31,905 nucleotides of DNA, taken from WHSV01 sp050694055. Lineage in GTDB: Bacteria > Actinomycetota > CADDZG01 > WHSQ01. Positions 24,648-31,905 of the stretch are shown here, one piece after another. The position numbers and the translations under genes are program-made. The notes under the pieces are model-generated. The model saw only the letters and a list, made by a program, of their open reading frames with translations. It had not been told where the DNA came from and searched no databases. The stretch covers positions 1 to 31,905 of the forward strand of contig JBOGWX010000146.1 in NCBI GenBank assembly GCA_050694055.1, read 5' to 3'. Positions within the stretch are counted from its first letter, which is position 1. Each line of letters opens with the position of its first letter.

Positions 24648-24967
24648 TTTTCCACAACCCTGCGGCCCCGGTTCGACGCCGTCGTCTCCCCTTACGAATA
24701 GGCAACGAGGCATGCCGGGGCATCACAGGAGAAGCGGAGGGAGCTCACCCCCAAAGTCAACAGGGATATCCACAAGTGTGGACAACTCCTGCGGACGCAC
24801 AAGGGTGCAACTCCGCCGGAAAAGCGCCGGGGGGAAGTCCCGCGATCCTGGCTCGTTGCCCGAAATACGAAGCCGGAACGTATCCTACGCAGCGCTCGAG
24901 GCACCCCGTCAAGAGTGATGTGGAAAACTCCTTCGCGCACCCGGAGAGGCGCCGTTGACGTGGACAA
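24648..24967. other. oriC DnaA-box cluster between dnaA and rpmH
   Basis: Boxes seen: TTTTCCACA at 24648-24656 (+), ATATCCACA at 24766-24774 (+), TTGTCCACA at 24785-24777 (-), TTTTCCACA at 24927-24919 (-) and TTGTCCACG at 24967-24959 (-). The pair at 24766-24785 faces inward with a two-base gap. The remaining sequence is GC-rich and lacks an AT-rich melting element, suggesting a regulatory or assembly half of a bipartite origin. Genes on both sides point away from it. Confidence 0.75.
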
Positions 24968-24985
24968 ACGCGTCTCCGCTATAAT
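24955..24985 (+). promoter_or_regulatory. Promoter of rpmH, overlapping a DnaA box
   Basis: TTGACG (24955-24960) and a perfect TATAAT (24980-24985) with a 19-base spacer point toward rpmH, ~85 bases ahead of its ATG. The DnaA box at 24959-24967 overlaps the -35 box and spacer, so DnaA binding could repress it. Confidence 0.65.
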
Positions 24986-25075
24986 CCCCCGACACCCCGA
25001 AAAGTCCCCGAAGATTCGCGACCTGTGATTGGTGGCGGGAGCGCGGGACAAACGCGAAAGACTTGGTGAGGCACC

Positions 25076-25213
25076 ATGACAAAGCGTACATTGCAGCCCA
25101 ACAACCGGCGCCGCAAGCGTAAGCACGGATTTCGGGCGCGCATGAAGACGCGCGCGGGTCGTTCGATCCTCAAACACCGGCGCACTAAGGGCCGCACACG
25201 GCTCTCGGCCTAG
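25076..25213 (+). CDS. rpmH: 50S ribosomal protein L34
   Basis: A 45-residue basic protein: MTKRTLQPNNRRRKRKHGF, then RARMKTRAGRSILKHRR, ending RTRLSA. This is the complete L34 pattern (RTxQPNxRRRxxxHGFRxRMxTxxGRxxLxxRRxKGRxRL), a large-subunit ribosomal protein. GGTGAGG lies a few bases before the ATG. It is the first gene of the rightward operon and normally directly precedes rnpA, as here. Confidence 0.98.
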   Translation: MTKRTLQPNNRRRKRKHGFRARMKTRAGRSILKHRRTKGRTRLSA

Positions 25214-25235
25214 CTCAGGCTTCGTCCGGACCGGC

Positions 25236-25571
25236 GTGAGCAAACCCGTCTCGTTGAGAAGTGGACGTGATTTCCAGCGCGTCCTGACGGACGGGCGCAG
25301 TGCCCGGCGCAACGGCATCGTGGCGGTGGTCGTGGCCGGACCCAAGCCGGAGGAGCCGTCGCGTCTCGGGCTCGCGGTGCGCTCGACTAGAGGTGCAGTG
25401 GCGCGCAACCGGACGAAGCGGCGCTTGCGGGCGGCCTTCGACGAGATCGAGGTGCCGCGCGGCTACGATGTGGTCCTGAGGGCCGATGATGAGGTCCGAG
25501 CCAGCCCTTTCTCCGAGGTCGTCGGCCATCTCGGCGCGGCCCTGGCCCAAGCAACGGAACGCATCCGATGA
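25236..25571 (+). CDS. rnpA: Ribonuclease P protein component
   Basis: A 111-residue protein with the RNase P signature AVARNRTKRRLRAAF that binds the catalytic RNA during tRNA 5'-end maturation. It begins VSKPVSLRSGRDFQRVL at GTG 25236, 22 bases after rpmH. Its stop overlaps the yidD start as ATGA. Length and charge are normal for the family. Confidence 0.96.
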   Translation: MSKPVSLRSGRDFQRVLTDGRSARRNGIVAVVVAGPKPEEPSRLGLAVRSTRGAVARNRTKRRLRAAFDEIEVPRGYDVVLRADDEVRASPFSEVVGHLGAALAQATERIR

Positions 25572-25801
25572 GTCTTGCCGCACGCGCGCTCGCGGTGCCC
25601 ATAGGCGCATACCGCCGCTTCATCTCACCGCTGATGGGGCGGAATTGCCGGTTCCACCCGACCTGCTCGGCCTATGCGCTCGAGGCCATTAGAGTCCACG
25701 GAGCGGTACGGGGTGGTTTGCTAGCGATCAAACGAATAGGCCGGTGTCATCCGTGGTCCGCGGGTGGGGTCGATCGAGTTCCGGCCAGGAGAGGCATGTA
25801 A
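25568..25801 (+). CDS. yidD: Membrane protein insertion efficiency factor YidD
   Basis: A 77-residue protein carrying the family signature FISPLMGRNCRFHPTCSAYA then LEAIRVHGA, with the Cys pair in CRFHPTC, and GRCHPWSAGGVDRVP. YidD assists YidC-mediated insertion and lies at the inner face of the membrane. It overlaps rnpA by four bases and its TAA shares one base with the yidC ATG (TAATG). Confidence 0.95.
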   Translation: MSLAARALAVPIGAYRRFISPLMGRNCRFHPTCSAYALEAIRVHGAVRGGLLAIKRIGRCHPWSAGGVDRVPARRGM

Positions 25802-26850
25802 TGGGTTTCTTTGAGCTGTTTGCCAGCGTGCTCGCGCTGTTTTACGCCGTGGTCCCGAGTTTCGGCGCGGCGATCATGCTGCTGACGATTGCGGTCCGGG
25901 TGGTGCTCCTGCCGCTGTCGATCAAGCAGACGAAGTCGATGCGCGAGATGCAAGTCATCCAGCCGGAGGTCAAGAAGCTCCAGACCAAATACAAGAACGA
26001 CCGCCAGAAGCTCAACGAAGAGATGATGAAGCTCTACAAGGAGCACGGCGTCAACCCCTTCGGGGGCTGTCTGCCCCTGCTGATGCAGATGCCGGTGTTC
26101 ATCGGGCTCTACTACGTGGTGCGTTCGAATCTCAGCTACATGGGCTACGAGGTGGCAACCACGGCGGCCACCGGCTACCGACTCGCCGACGAAGCCACCG
26201 GCGGGCTGCTGGGCCGGCTCGCTCAGAGCAAGCTCGCCCAGGACCTGCTGAATCCCGACACCAGGGAAACTGTCAACCAGTTCCTCCCAAGTCTCCGCCT
26301 CGACTGTTCCTTCCTCGAGGCCTGGCGAGGGGTCGGGAGCGTCACCGTAGAGGCATCTTGTGGAAACGGAAACGCGCTCCTCTCGTCGCTCCCCTTTCTG
26401 TTGCTCATCGCCTTTATGGGCTTCACGACCTACTACCAGCAGCGCCAGCTCATGGCGAACCGGGGGTCGGGAGCGCAGGACCAGGCCCAGCAGCAGATGC
26501 AGATGATCATGCGCTTCATGCCGGCGCTCCTGATGGCCTTCGCCATCGGTATCCCGATCGGTCCCGGGTTCCCTGCGGGCGTCGTCCTCTACTGGGTCAC
26601 CACGAACGTATGGACCATCGTCCAGCAGCGCATCATTCTGGCGAAGTTCGGCCCGACGCCCGCGGTCGGAGCACCCGCCAAGTCGCCCGCCAAACCGAAG
26701 GGCGACGGCACGGGTGCGACGAAGAAGACCGGCGCGTCGCCGAAGAAGCCGGCAAAGTCCACGGGTAAGAAGACACAGGGGGCTCGATCCGGCAACCGAT
26801 CGAAGTCGACTGCGGCGGCCGGAACGGGAAAGAAGAAGCGGAGACGATGA
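25801..26850 (+). CDS. yidC: Membrane protein insertase YidC/Oxa1
   Basis: A 349-residue insertase. The hydrophobic core begins MGFFELFASVLALFYAVVPS; R33 in LLTIAVRVVLLPLS is the conserved groove arginine. The coiled cytoplasmic hairpin (MREMQVIQPEVKKLQTKYK) and GCLPLLMQMPVFIGLYYVVR follow, then an extracytoplasmic insert with two Cys, two to three more helices and a ~60-residue Lys-rich tail ending GKKKRRR, which can bind ribosomes. ATG 25801 has GGAGAGG upstream. Overlaps jag by four bases (ATGA). Confidence 0.95.
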   Translation: MGFFELFASVLALFYAVVPSFGAAIMLLTIAVRVVLLPLSIKQTKSMREMQVIQPEVKKLQTKYKNDRQKLNEEMMKLYKEHGVNPFGGCLPLLMQMPVFIGLYYVVRSNLSYMGYEVATTAATGYRLADEATGGLLGRLAQSKLAQDLLNPDTRETVNQFLPSLRLDCSFLEAWRGVGSVTVEASCGNGNALLSSLPFLLLIAFMGFTTYYQQRQLMANRGSGAQDQAQQQMQMIMRFMPALLMAFAIGIPIGPGFPAGVVLYWVTTNVWTIVQQRIILAKFGPTPAVGAPAKSPAKPKGDGTGATKKTGASPKKPAKSTGKKTQGARSGNRSKSTAAAGTGKKKRRR

Positions 26851-27431
26851 CTGAGAGCGAGAGATCCGAAGCGGAACGGAATCCGTCGACGGAGGAATCG
26901 CCGGGGTCGGACCCCGCCGCTCCCCCGGCCAACGAAGAGCCGCCTCCCGGCGAGGACACCGAAGCTCAGGAGGAAGTAACCCCGGAGACCATCGCCCATA
27001 CCGGCAAGGACTTCGTCGAGGGCCTGCTGGCCTCCATGGAGTTGCAGGCCGAGGTGAGCACGAGGCTCGAGGACGACCGCGCCGTGATCGACGTCACAGG
27101 TGACGATCTCGGCGTGCTGATCGGGCGCCGGGGACAGACGCTCGACGCGCTCCAGGAGGTGACCCGCACCGCGGTCCAGCGCCGGCTTCGGAGCCGGGTG
27201 CGCCTGCTGGTCGATGTCGAGGGGTATCGCTCCCGCCGCCGGGAGTCGCTCACGGAATACGCGCGCTCGATGGCCCAGCGGGCCATGACCCGGGGGACCG
27301 AGATCGAGCTCGAGCCGATGAACGCCTACGAGCGCAAGCTGGTTCACGACGCGGTCGCCGACATCGAGGGAGCGTCGAGCTACTCCGAGGGCGAGGAACC
27401 CAACCGCAAGGTGATCGTCCGCGGCGACTGA
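26847..27431 (+). CDS. jag: Jag/KhpB RNA-binding protein (KH-R3H)
   Basis: A 194-residue protein: an acidic, Pro-rich disordered N-terminus (~1-45), a KH domain with GVLIGRRGQTLDALQEVTR, and an R3H domain (YRSRRRESLTEYARSMAQRA onward, MNAYERKLVHDAVAD). This is the SpoIIIJ-associated Jag family (KhpB), which binds RNA and affects cell elongation and division in Gram-positives. Lacks the classic N-terminal Jag_N domain. Always next to yidC; its start overlaps the yidC stop. Confidence 0.94.
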   Translation: MTESERSEAERNPSTEESPGSDPAAPPANEEPPPGEDTEAQEEVTPETIAHTGKDFVEGLLASMELQAEVSTRLEDDRAVIDVTGDDLGVLIGRRGQTLDALQEVTRTAVQRRLRSRVRLLVDVEGYRSRRRESLTEYARSMAQRAMTRGTEIELEPMNAYERKLVHDAVADIEGASSYSEGEEPNRKVIVRGD

Positions 27432-27443
27432 GCCGGCCGCCCG

Positions 27444-28061
27444 ATGCCCCCGGGCCCCGGAGCGCGAAAGTCCAGGTCAGAGGGCGAACCCCGAGAAACA
27501 TGCGAGGGTGTGCTCGTGGCCGCTAGCCCCGAGGACCTCCTTGCCGCCTACGCACAGTTGCTGCGGGAGTGGGCGCCGCGCCTCGATCTCGTGGCTCCCG
27601 GTGACCTCGACCGGCTCGAGCAACGACACATCGTCGACTCGCTGAAGGCGCGCGCGCTCGTGGGGGCCGCACCCGCGGGGGTCGCCCTGGACGCCGGGTC
27701 CGGGGCGGGACTTCCGGGAGTACCCCTGGCCATCGTGGAGCCCGGGCGGCTCTGGCGCCTGCTCGAGCCCCGGGCGAAGCGAGCGGCCTTTCTCGACGAG
27801 GTCGTGCGCCGGCTGAATCTATCTGCGGAGGTGATCCCGCGGACGACCCGGCAGGCCGCGGGGGACCCCGCGCTCGCCGGGCAACACGTGGTGGTGACCG
27901 CACGAGCGCTGGCGGAGCCACGGACCGCCTTCGAGCTCATGCGCCCGCTGGTGGCACCGCGGGGAATTCGAATCGTGTGGGTGGGTCAACGGGCGGAGAT
28001 TCCGCCGGAAGCCGAGGAGCGACCGGATGGCCTTGCTATCATGCGCGCGACCGGAGCCTGA
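27444..28061 (+). CDS. rsmG: 16S rRNA (guanine-N7) methyltransferase RsmG
   Basis: A SAM-dependent methyltransferase that modifies G527 (E. coli numbering) of 16S rRNA. The SAM motif is ALDAGSGAGLPGVPLAIVEP, preceded by the family block RLEQRHIVDSLKA and followed by EPRAKRAAFLDEVVRRLNL. 205 residues from ATG 27444, but that start has no clear ribosome binding site. GTG 27510 or 27516 (VAASPEDLLAAYAQLL), with GAGGG close upstream, fits the family N-terminus better, giving ~182 residues. Lies 12 bases after jag. Confidence 0.92.
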   Translation: MPPGPGARKSRSEGEPRETCEGVLVAASPEDLLAAYAQLLREWAPRLDLVAPGDLDRLEQRHIVDSLKARALVGAAPAGVALDAGSGAGLPGVPLAIVEPGRLWRLLEPRAKRAAFLDEVVRRLNLSAEVIPRTTRQAAGDPALAGQHVVVTARALAEPRTAFELMRPLVAPRGIRIVWVGQRAEIPPEAEERPDGLAIMRATGA

Positions 28062-28101
28062 GCCGGCAACCCCCGAGGTGGGACGAAGGATGTGACCGGA
28101 G

Positions 28102-29136
28102 GTGTTCAGCGTCGAGGCGCGACCCCGAACCGATGGCACGAACTGGAAACTGTTGGAAGTACGCGCGGTGCAACCGGGCCGTCCGCGCCTCGTTTCGTTC
28201 GCGAACCAGAAGGGTGGCGTGGGAAAGACCACGACCTCCGTCAACCTCGCAGCCGCTCTCGCCCTGAGAGGTCACCGGGTGCTGGTGGTGGACATCGATC
28301 CGCAATCCAATGCCACGACGGGGCTCGGGATAGATCACCGCTCGCTCGAGGCCTCCACCTACGACCTGATGGTCGACCAGACGCCGCTGGACGCGATCGT
28401 CCGGACGACGGCTATCACGGGCCTCGACTGCGCGCCGGCTTCTCCCGACCTCGCGGGGGCCGAGATCGAGCTCGTCGCCGAGGACGCGCGCGAACATCGG
28501 CTGGCGCGGACGCTGTCGGGGGCCGGGGAGGGCTACGACGTCGTGTTCTTGGACTGTCCCCCATCGCTCGGGTTGTTGACGGTGAACGCGCTGGCGGCGG
28601 CGCAGGATCTGGTGGTGCCCGTGCAATGTGAGTACTACGCGCTCGAGGGGCTCGGACAGTTGCTCGACACCGCGGAGCGCGTCCACGCGGGTTTGAACCG
28701 CGAACTCCGCATCGCGGGATTCTTGCTGACGATGTACGACGCGCGCACCCGGCTCTCGAGTCAAGTAGCGGACGAGGTTCGCAATCACTTCGGTGACTTC
28801 GTGTTCGACACGGTCGTGCCCCGGAGCGTCCGCTTGTCCGAGGCCCCCTCCTTCGGCGAGCCGGTGCTGACGCTCGATCCCTCGTCCCGGGGCGCGCTGT
28901 CCTACCGGTTGCTGGCCGCGGAGTTCGAGCAGCGCTGGGGTCTCACGACCCACGTCCCGGCCCCCCCACCGAGGCCGGACGACGGAAGCGAGCCGGCGGC
29001 GGGTGCGACCCACGTCCGTCGTCCCGAGCCGGTGGCGAGCCCCGGGCCCGGAGGGCGGGGCTACGGCGTCACCGTCCCGCTTCCCGGCGATCTCGAGAGC
29101 GCATGGCCCCCGCCACATCCGTGGAGCGACTCGTGA
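28102..29136 (+). CDS. parA: Chromosome partitioning ATPase ParA/Soj
   Basis: A 344-residue ATPase. The deviant Walker A FANQKGGVGKTTTSVNLAAA, Walker A' DIDPQSNATTGLG and Walker B VVFLDCPPSLGLL are clear. It moves ParB-bound origins apart. A ~30-residue N-terminal extension precedes the fold, and a ~70-residue Pro/Gly-rich tail follows residue ~275, longer than classical Soj. The GTG at 28102 is the first in-frame start; a later start close to VQPGRPRLVSF is possible. It overlaps parB. Confidence 0.95.
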   Translation: MFSVEARPRTDGTNWKLLEVRAVQPGRPRLVSFANQKGGVGKTTTSVNLAAALALRGHRVLVVDIDPQSNATTGLGIDHRSLEASTYDLMVDQTPLDAIVRTTAITGLDCAPASPDLAGAEIELVAEDAREHRLARTLSGAGEGYDVVFLDCPPSLGLLTVNALAAAQDLVVPVQCEYYALEGLGQLLDTAERVHAGLNRELRIAGFLLTMYDARTRLSSQVADEVRNHFGDFVFDTVVPRSVRLSEAPSFGEPVLTLDPSSRGALSYRLLAAEFEQRWGLTTHVPAPPPRPDDGSEPAAGATHVRRPEPVASPGPGGRGYGVTVPLPGDLESAWPPPHPWSDS

Positions 29137-30038
29137 GGCGGCGAGCCGGGCTCGGACGAGGGCTCGACGCCCTCCTTCCGGCGCAGGAGGTTCCAGACGG
29201 GAGTCGAGGCACCGGTCGGAACGAGATTGCGATCGAGTCGATAGTCCCGAACCCACGCCAGCCGCGCCAGAGCTTCGATCACGAAGCCATCGAGGGACTC
29301 GCCGCATCCATTAGCGAGCTGGGGATCTTGCAGCCGCTCTTGGTGCGAGCGCTCTCCGAGGGTGGCTACGAGTTGGTGGCCGGTGAGCGCCGGCTGCGCG
29401 CGGCACGACTGGCGGGACTCGAGCGCGTGCCGGTGATGACGGTCGAGACCGACGATCGCGGTTCGCTGGAACGCGCGCTGGTCGAGAACCTGCATCGCGA
29501 GGATCTCAATCCGATCGAAGAGGCCGAAGGCTACCGGCAGCTGATCGACGAGGCGCAACTCACCCAGGAGGAGCTGGGTCGCCGCTTGAGTCGCAGCCGG
29601 GTGACCATCACGAACTCGTTGCGGCTCCTGGGACTTCCCCCCGGCGTGCAGAAACTGCTCGTCGAAGGACGGATATCGCCGGCTCACGGCCGAGCGCTAC
29701 TGGCATTGCAGGGCAATCCATTCCAGGCGCGACTCGCGCAGCGCATCGCCGCCGAGGGGATCTCGGTGCGCGAGACGGAAGAGCTGGTGCGGCGCTATCA
29801 GGCCATGACGCCCTCACCGGCTAAGGGCGGCGGCCGGCCACGCGCGACCTCCCCCATCGCCAAGGAGGCTCAGCGGCAGCTGAGCGAGTACCTACAGACG
29901 CGCGTCAGAGTGGACGTGGGCAAGCGCAAGGGTCGCATCGTGCTGGACTTCGTCTCGACCGAAGAACTCGAACGGCTGCTTAGAGTCATCACGGGTGACG
30001 AGCGGGGGGCCGCGTCGACGACGAGCTCGCCGGGCTGA
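29133..30038 (+). CDS. parB: Chromosome partitioning protein ParB
   Basis: A ~301-residue CTP-dependent clamp. It starts VRRRAGLGRGLDALLP, the usual N-terminal ParA-stimulating peptide. The CTPase motifs are VAGERRLRAARLAGL and ENLHREDLNPIEEAEGY, and the HTH is TQEELGRRLSRSRVTITNSL. The C-terminal dimerisation domain ends LLRVITGDE. GTG 29133 overlaps the parA stop as GTGA with GGAG six bases upstream, so I prefer it to ATG 29103, which would add ten residues. No parS (GTTTCACGTGAAAC) was seen in the window. Confidence 0.95.
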   Translation: MRRRAGLGRGLDALLPAQEVPDGSRGTGRNEIAIESIVPNPRQPRQSFDHEAIEGLAASISELGILQPLLVRALSEGGYELVAGERRLRAARLAGLERVPVMTVETDDRGSLERALVENLHREDLNPIEEAEGYRQLIDEAQLTQEELGRRLSRSRVTITNSLRLLGLPPGVQKLLVEGRISPAHGRALLALQGNPFQARLAQRIAAEGISVRETEELVRRYQAMTPSPAKGGGRPRATSPIAKEAQRQLSEYLQTRVRVDVGKRKGRIVLDFVSTEELERLLRVITGDERGAASTTSSPG

Positions 30039-30083
30039 CCCAGGGTTTCCAGAGGTCCTCGCCACAGAAATACGGAGATCTCG

Positions 30084-31124
30084 TCACTTCACCTCGAAGT
30101 AGCGTCTTACCGCGGTCGTGAGTGAATCCGCGACTGCTGTGCGGAACTCGGGATTCTCGAGGCGCTTGGCGTCGTCCGGATTGGTGAGGTAGGCGGGCTC
30201 GACCAGCACCGCCGGCATCTTCGTCTCGCGCAGGATCGCGAAGGACCCCGCGTGGCTGCGGCAGTCTTTCAGCCCGAGTCGTGACAGCTCGTTCTGAATC
30301 AACTCGGCCAGCAGGGCGCCGGCGCGCGAAGTCCTCCAGAAGTACGTCGAGCTGCCCTCCGCGGTGGGTTCGCTGTGCGCATTGAAATGCAGCGAGAGGA
30401 AGAGATCGGCGCTCATCTGGTTGGCACGCTGCGCGCGCGCGCTCGAGTCGGGGTTCTCGGTCTCGGGGCGAGTGAAGCGCACGCGCGCTCCGTACCGCGC
30501 CAGCCGCTCGGCGATCCGGCCGCCGAGATCCCAGCACAGGTCGGCCTCGCTGAGGCCTCCGGTCAAGCCTCCCCGATCGTGGGCTCCATGTCCCGGGTCG
30601 ATGGCGATGAGCGCCTGATGGATGCCCTCGTGCTCGGCGCGCCGGAGCTCTTCGCGCAGCCCCGCGGCGGTACCGGGCCGGTCGATACGGAGGCCCGTCA
30701 GAGCGATCGTCGTATGCGGCCCGACGATTCCGTCCTCGGCAACGCCGTACTCTCGCTGAAAGGACTTCACCGCGCGGTCGGTGTCGACTCCGAAGATGCC
30801 GTCCTCCATGCCCGCGTCGAAGCCGAGCGCGCTGAGACGGGCCTGAAGAGTCTGGACGTCGTCTCCTCGGAAAGCCGGGTACTTCATGTAGAGGATGCGG
30901 TCTCCGAGGCGCCACCCGGCCTCCACGAGCTGGTCCCACGTGTCGGGCCCGACGATCCCGTCGGCGATGAGGCCCCTCTCCTGCTGGAAGGTCTTGCACG
31001 CGAGCAGCGTGGCCGAGCCGAACACCCCGGGGGTATCGTCGAGCCTGAACCCGAGCGCGCGCAGACGGGCTTGGACGTCGGCGACCTCGTCGGAGCGCTC
31101 GCCGCTCTTGATCAACCGGCTCAT
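30084..31124 (-). CDS. CwlM-like N-acetylmuramoyl-L-alanine amidase
   Basis: A 346-residue protein: two peptidoglycan-binding domains (~1-70 and ~76-140, each with FxxxRGLxxDGIVGPxTW-like motifs), then an Amidase_3 domain. The zinc and catalytic residues H179 (DPGHG), E193, H246 (LSLHFNAH) and E309 (VEPAYLTN) are all present. No signal peptide is visible, as in mycobacterial CwlM. CwlM-type genes sit beside parB in Actinobacteria; in mycobacteria CwlM has lost catalysis and regulates MurA. Overlaps the upstream M23 peptidase by ATGA, and converges with parB. Confidence 0.9.
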   Translation of the reverse strand: MSRLIKSGERSDEVADVQARLRALGFRLDDTPGVFGSATLLACKTFQQERGLIADGIVGPDTWDQLVEAGWRLGDRILYMKYPAFRGDDVQTLQARLSALGFDAGMEDGIFGVDTDRAVKSFQREYGVAEDGIVGPHTTIALTGLRIDRPGTAAGLREELRRAEHEGIHQALIAIDPGHGAHDRGGLTGGLSEADLCWDLGGRIAERLARYGARVRFTRPETENPDSSARAQRANQMSADLFLSLHFNAHSEPTAEGSSTYFWRTSRAGALLAELIQNELSRLGLKDCRSHAGSFAILRETKMPAVLVEPAYLTNPDDAKRLENPEFRTAVADSLTTAVRRYFEVK

Positions 31125-31726
31125 TGGTCGACTGCGTCCTCGTAGAGTCGTTTCATCAACGGATAGGGGTTTACCCACTCGCCCGAGGGCCGCTGCACCC
31201 CCACATGCAAGTGAGCCACGAACTCGTCTCGATGTCCCGGACGTTCCCCGTAGCCGGTGTTGCCCACGCTCCCGATTCTGTCTCCGGCCTCGACGCGCTG
31301 GCCCTCGGCCAGGTGCTCGGGCGACTCCGACAGATGCGCGTAGAACCAGTAGCGCCCGTCGTCTCCGCGAAGGCCCACGCGCCAGCCCGAATAGAAGAGC
31401 CACCCGACCCGTTCGAGGACGCCGCCCGTGACGGCTCGCACCGGCGTACCGGGCTCGGCGAAGATGTCGTTGCCCTCGTGTACTCCGACCTGACGCCACT
31501 CGCCGCCGATCAGTCGCATGCGAGGCGCGAGCCAATCGTCCGAGAAGTTGATGACCGAGTACCAGTCCGAACGAGCCACCGGAAACACCTTCGAGGGTTG
31601 CGCCGAAGCCTCATGGAGCGAGGCGGACGTCGTCGCACCGCCGGTCGCGTGTCCCGAGCGCGTCGCTAGAACCACGCTCGATAGAGCCACGGTCAGGGCC
31701 AGGCCGCGCAGGAGGGCGAAACGCAT
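31121..31726 (-). CDS. Secreted M23 (LytM-type) metallopeptidase
   Basis: A 201-residue protein with an N-terminal signal-like helix (MRFALLRGLALTVALSSVVL) and an M23 peptidase domain: H83 and D87 in VHEGNDIF, H131 in YAHL, and the HxH pair H172/H174 in AHLHVGVQ. It would cleave peptidoglycan crosslinks outside the membrane, though such domains can also be regulators. Its stop overlaps the amidase start, so the two wall enzymes are co-expressed. Confidence 0.9.
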   Translation of the reverse strand: MRFALLRGLALTVALSSVVLATRSGHATGGATTSASLHEASAQPSKVFPVARSDWYSVINFSDDWLAPRMRLIGGEWRQVGVHEGNDIFAEPGTPVRAVTGGVLERVGWLFYSGWRVGLRGDDGRYWFYAHLSESPEHLAEGQRVEAGDRIGSVGNTGYGERPGHRDEFVAHLHVGVQRPSGEWVNPYPLMKRLYEDAVDQ

Positions 31727-31905
31727 TGCTGGAGACTACGACCGACGCGGGGCAGCTCTGGTTCGGCAGGCCGTTAGTCCGAAGTTCCCCCCACCAGGGA
31801 ACGTGAATCCGGGGCTTGACCAGGGATAACGCTTCAACGAGGGCGTCCGCTCACTGTCAACTCCGGCGGGGCCGTCAGGCCTTCTCAAACCCCAAACGGT
31901 GCGAG

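Noticed and set aside
24732..24760. dnaA promoter with TTGACT (24760-24755, minus)
   Set aside because: No -10-like hexamer lies at 16-19 bases downstream; the real promoter could not be placed.
28102..30038. parS sites near parAB
   Set aside because: No GTTTCACGTGAAAC or close variant was seen here or elsewhere in the window.
1..31905. CRISPR arrays, insertion sequences and prophage genes
   Set aside because: No regularly spaced repeats, transposase motifs or phage structural genes were found.

Overview
This window is a GC-rich bacterial chromosome segment spanning the replication origin. It most probably comes from an uncultured actinomycetote. The evidence is the block DUF3566-gyrA-gyrB-DUF721-recF-dnaN-dnaA on the minus strand, diverging from rpmH-rnpA-yidD-yidC-jag-rsmG-parA-parB on the plus strand, followed by a CwlM-like amidase gene. 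A DUF3566 membrane protein next to gyrA and a CwlM-type protein next to parB are actinobacterial traits. No rRNA, tRNA, CRISPR array or recognisable insertion sequence was found.

Layout. Positions 1-9.5 kb are an accessory region: a truncated gene at the left edge; a frameshifted antitoxin/PIN-toxin pair (315-961); an ABC exporter with a membrane-anchored cupredoxin (1283-3371, minus) divergent from a histidine kinase (frameshifted as sequenced) and a NarL-type response regulator (3527-6224); a thioesterase/hydrolase remnant; an intact VapBC-type pair (7034-7696); a frameshifted dienelactone hydrolase; and a DUF1684 protein. A conserved ~29-bp element occurs three times, before each toxin-antitoxin pair and once after the second. 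Positions 9.5-13.1 kb hold a complete four-gene OpuC/ProU-type betaine/choline importer. Its binding protein has its two lobes in swapped order. Positions 13.2-14.5 kb hold a small membrane protein coupled to a saccharopine-dehydrogenase-like enzyme. From 14.5 kb on comes the origin region.

Origin. DnaA boxes lie on both sides of dnaA. The dnaA-dnaN gap carries a DnaA box, a GC-rich spacer, six TAG repeats (a DnaA-trio) and an AT-rich stretch in the order of a basal unwinding system. The dnaA-rpmH gap carries at least five boxes, one overlapping the rpmH promoter. This is a bipartite oriC, with genes on both sides reading away from it.

How the genes work together. DnaA, DnaN, RecF and gyrase serve replication. 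RpmH, RnpA, YidD, YidC, Jag and RsmG are the usual ribosome/RNA-processing/membrane-insertion set and overlap by start/stop codons. ParA/ParB segregate the origin. The last two genes, a peptidoglycan amidase with intact zinc ligands and an M23 peptidase, act on the cell wall. Both gyrase subunits carry unusual residues at quinolone-determining positions. All the single-base frameshifts I found lie in the first 8.5 kb, so they may be real decay or local sequence error. The last 179 bases (31727-31905) hold nothing I recognise.
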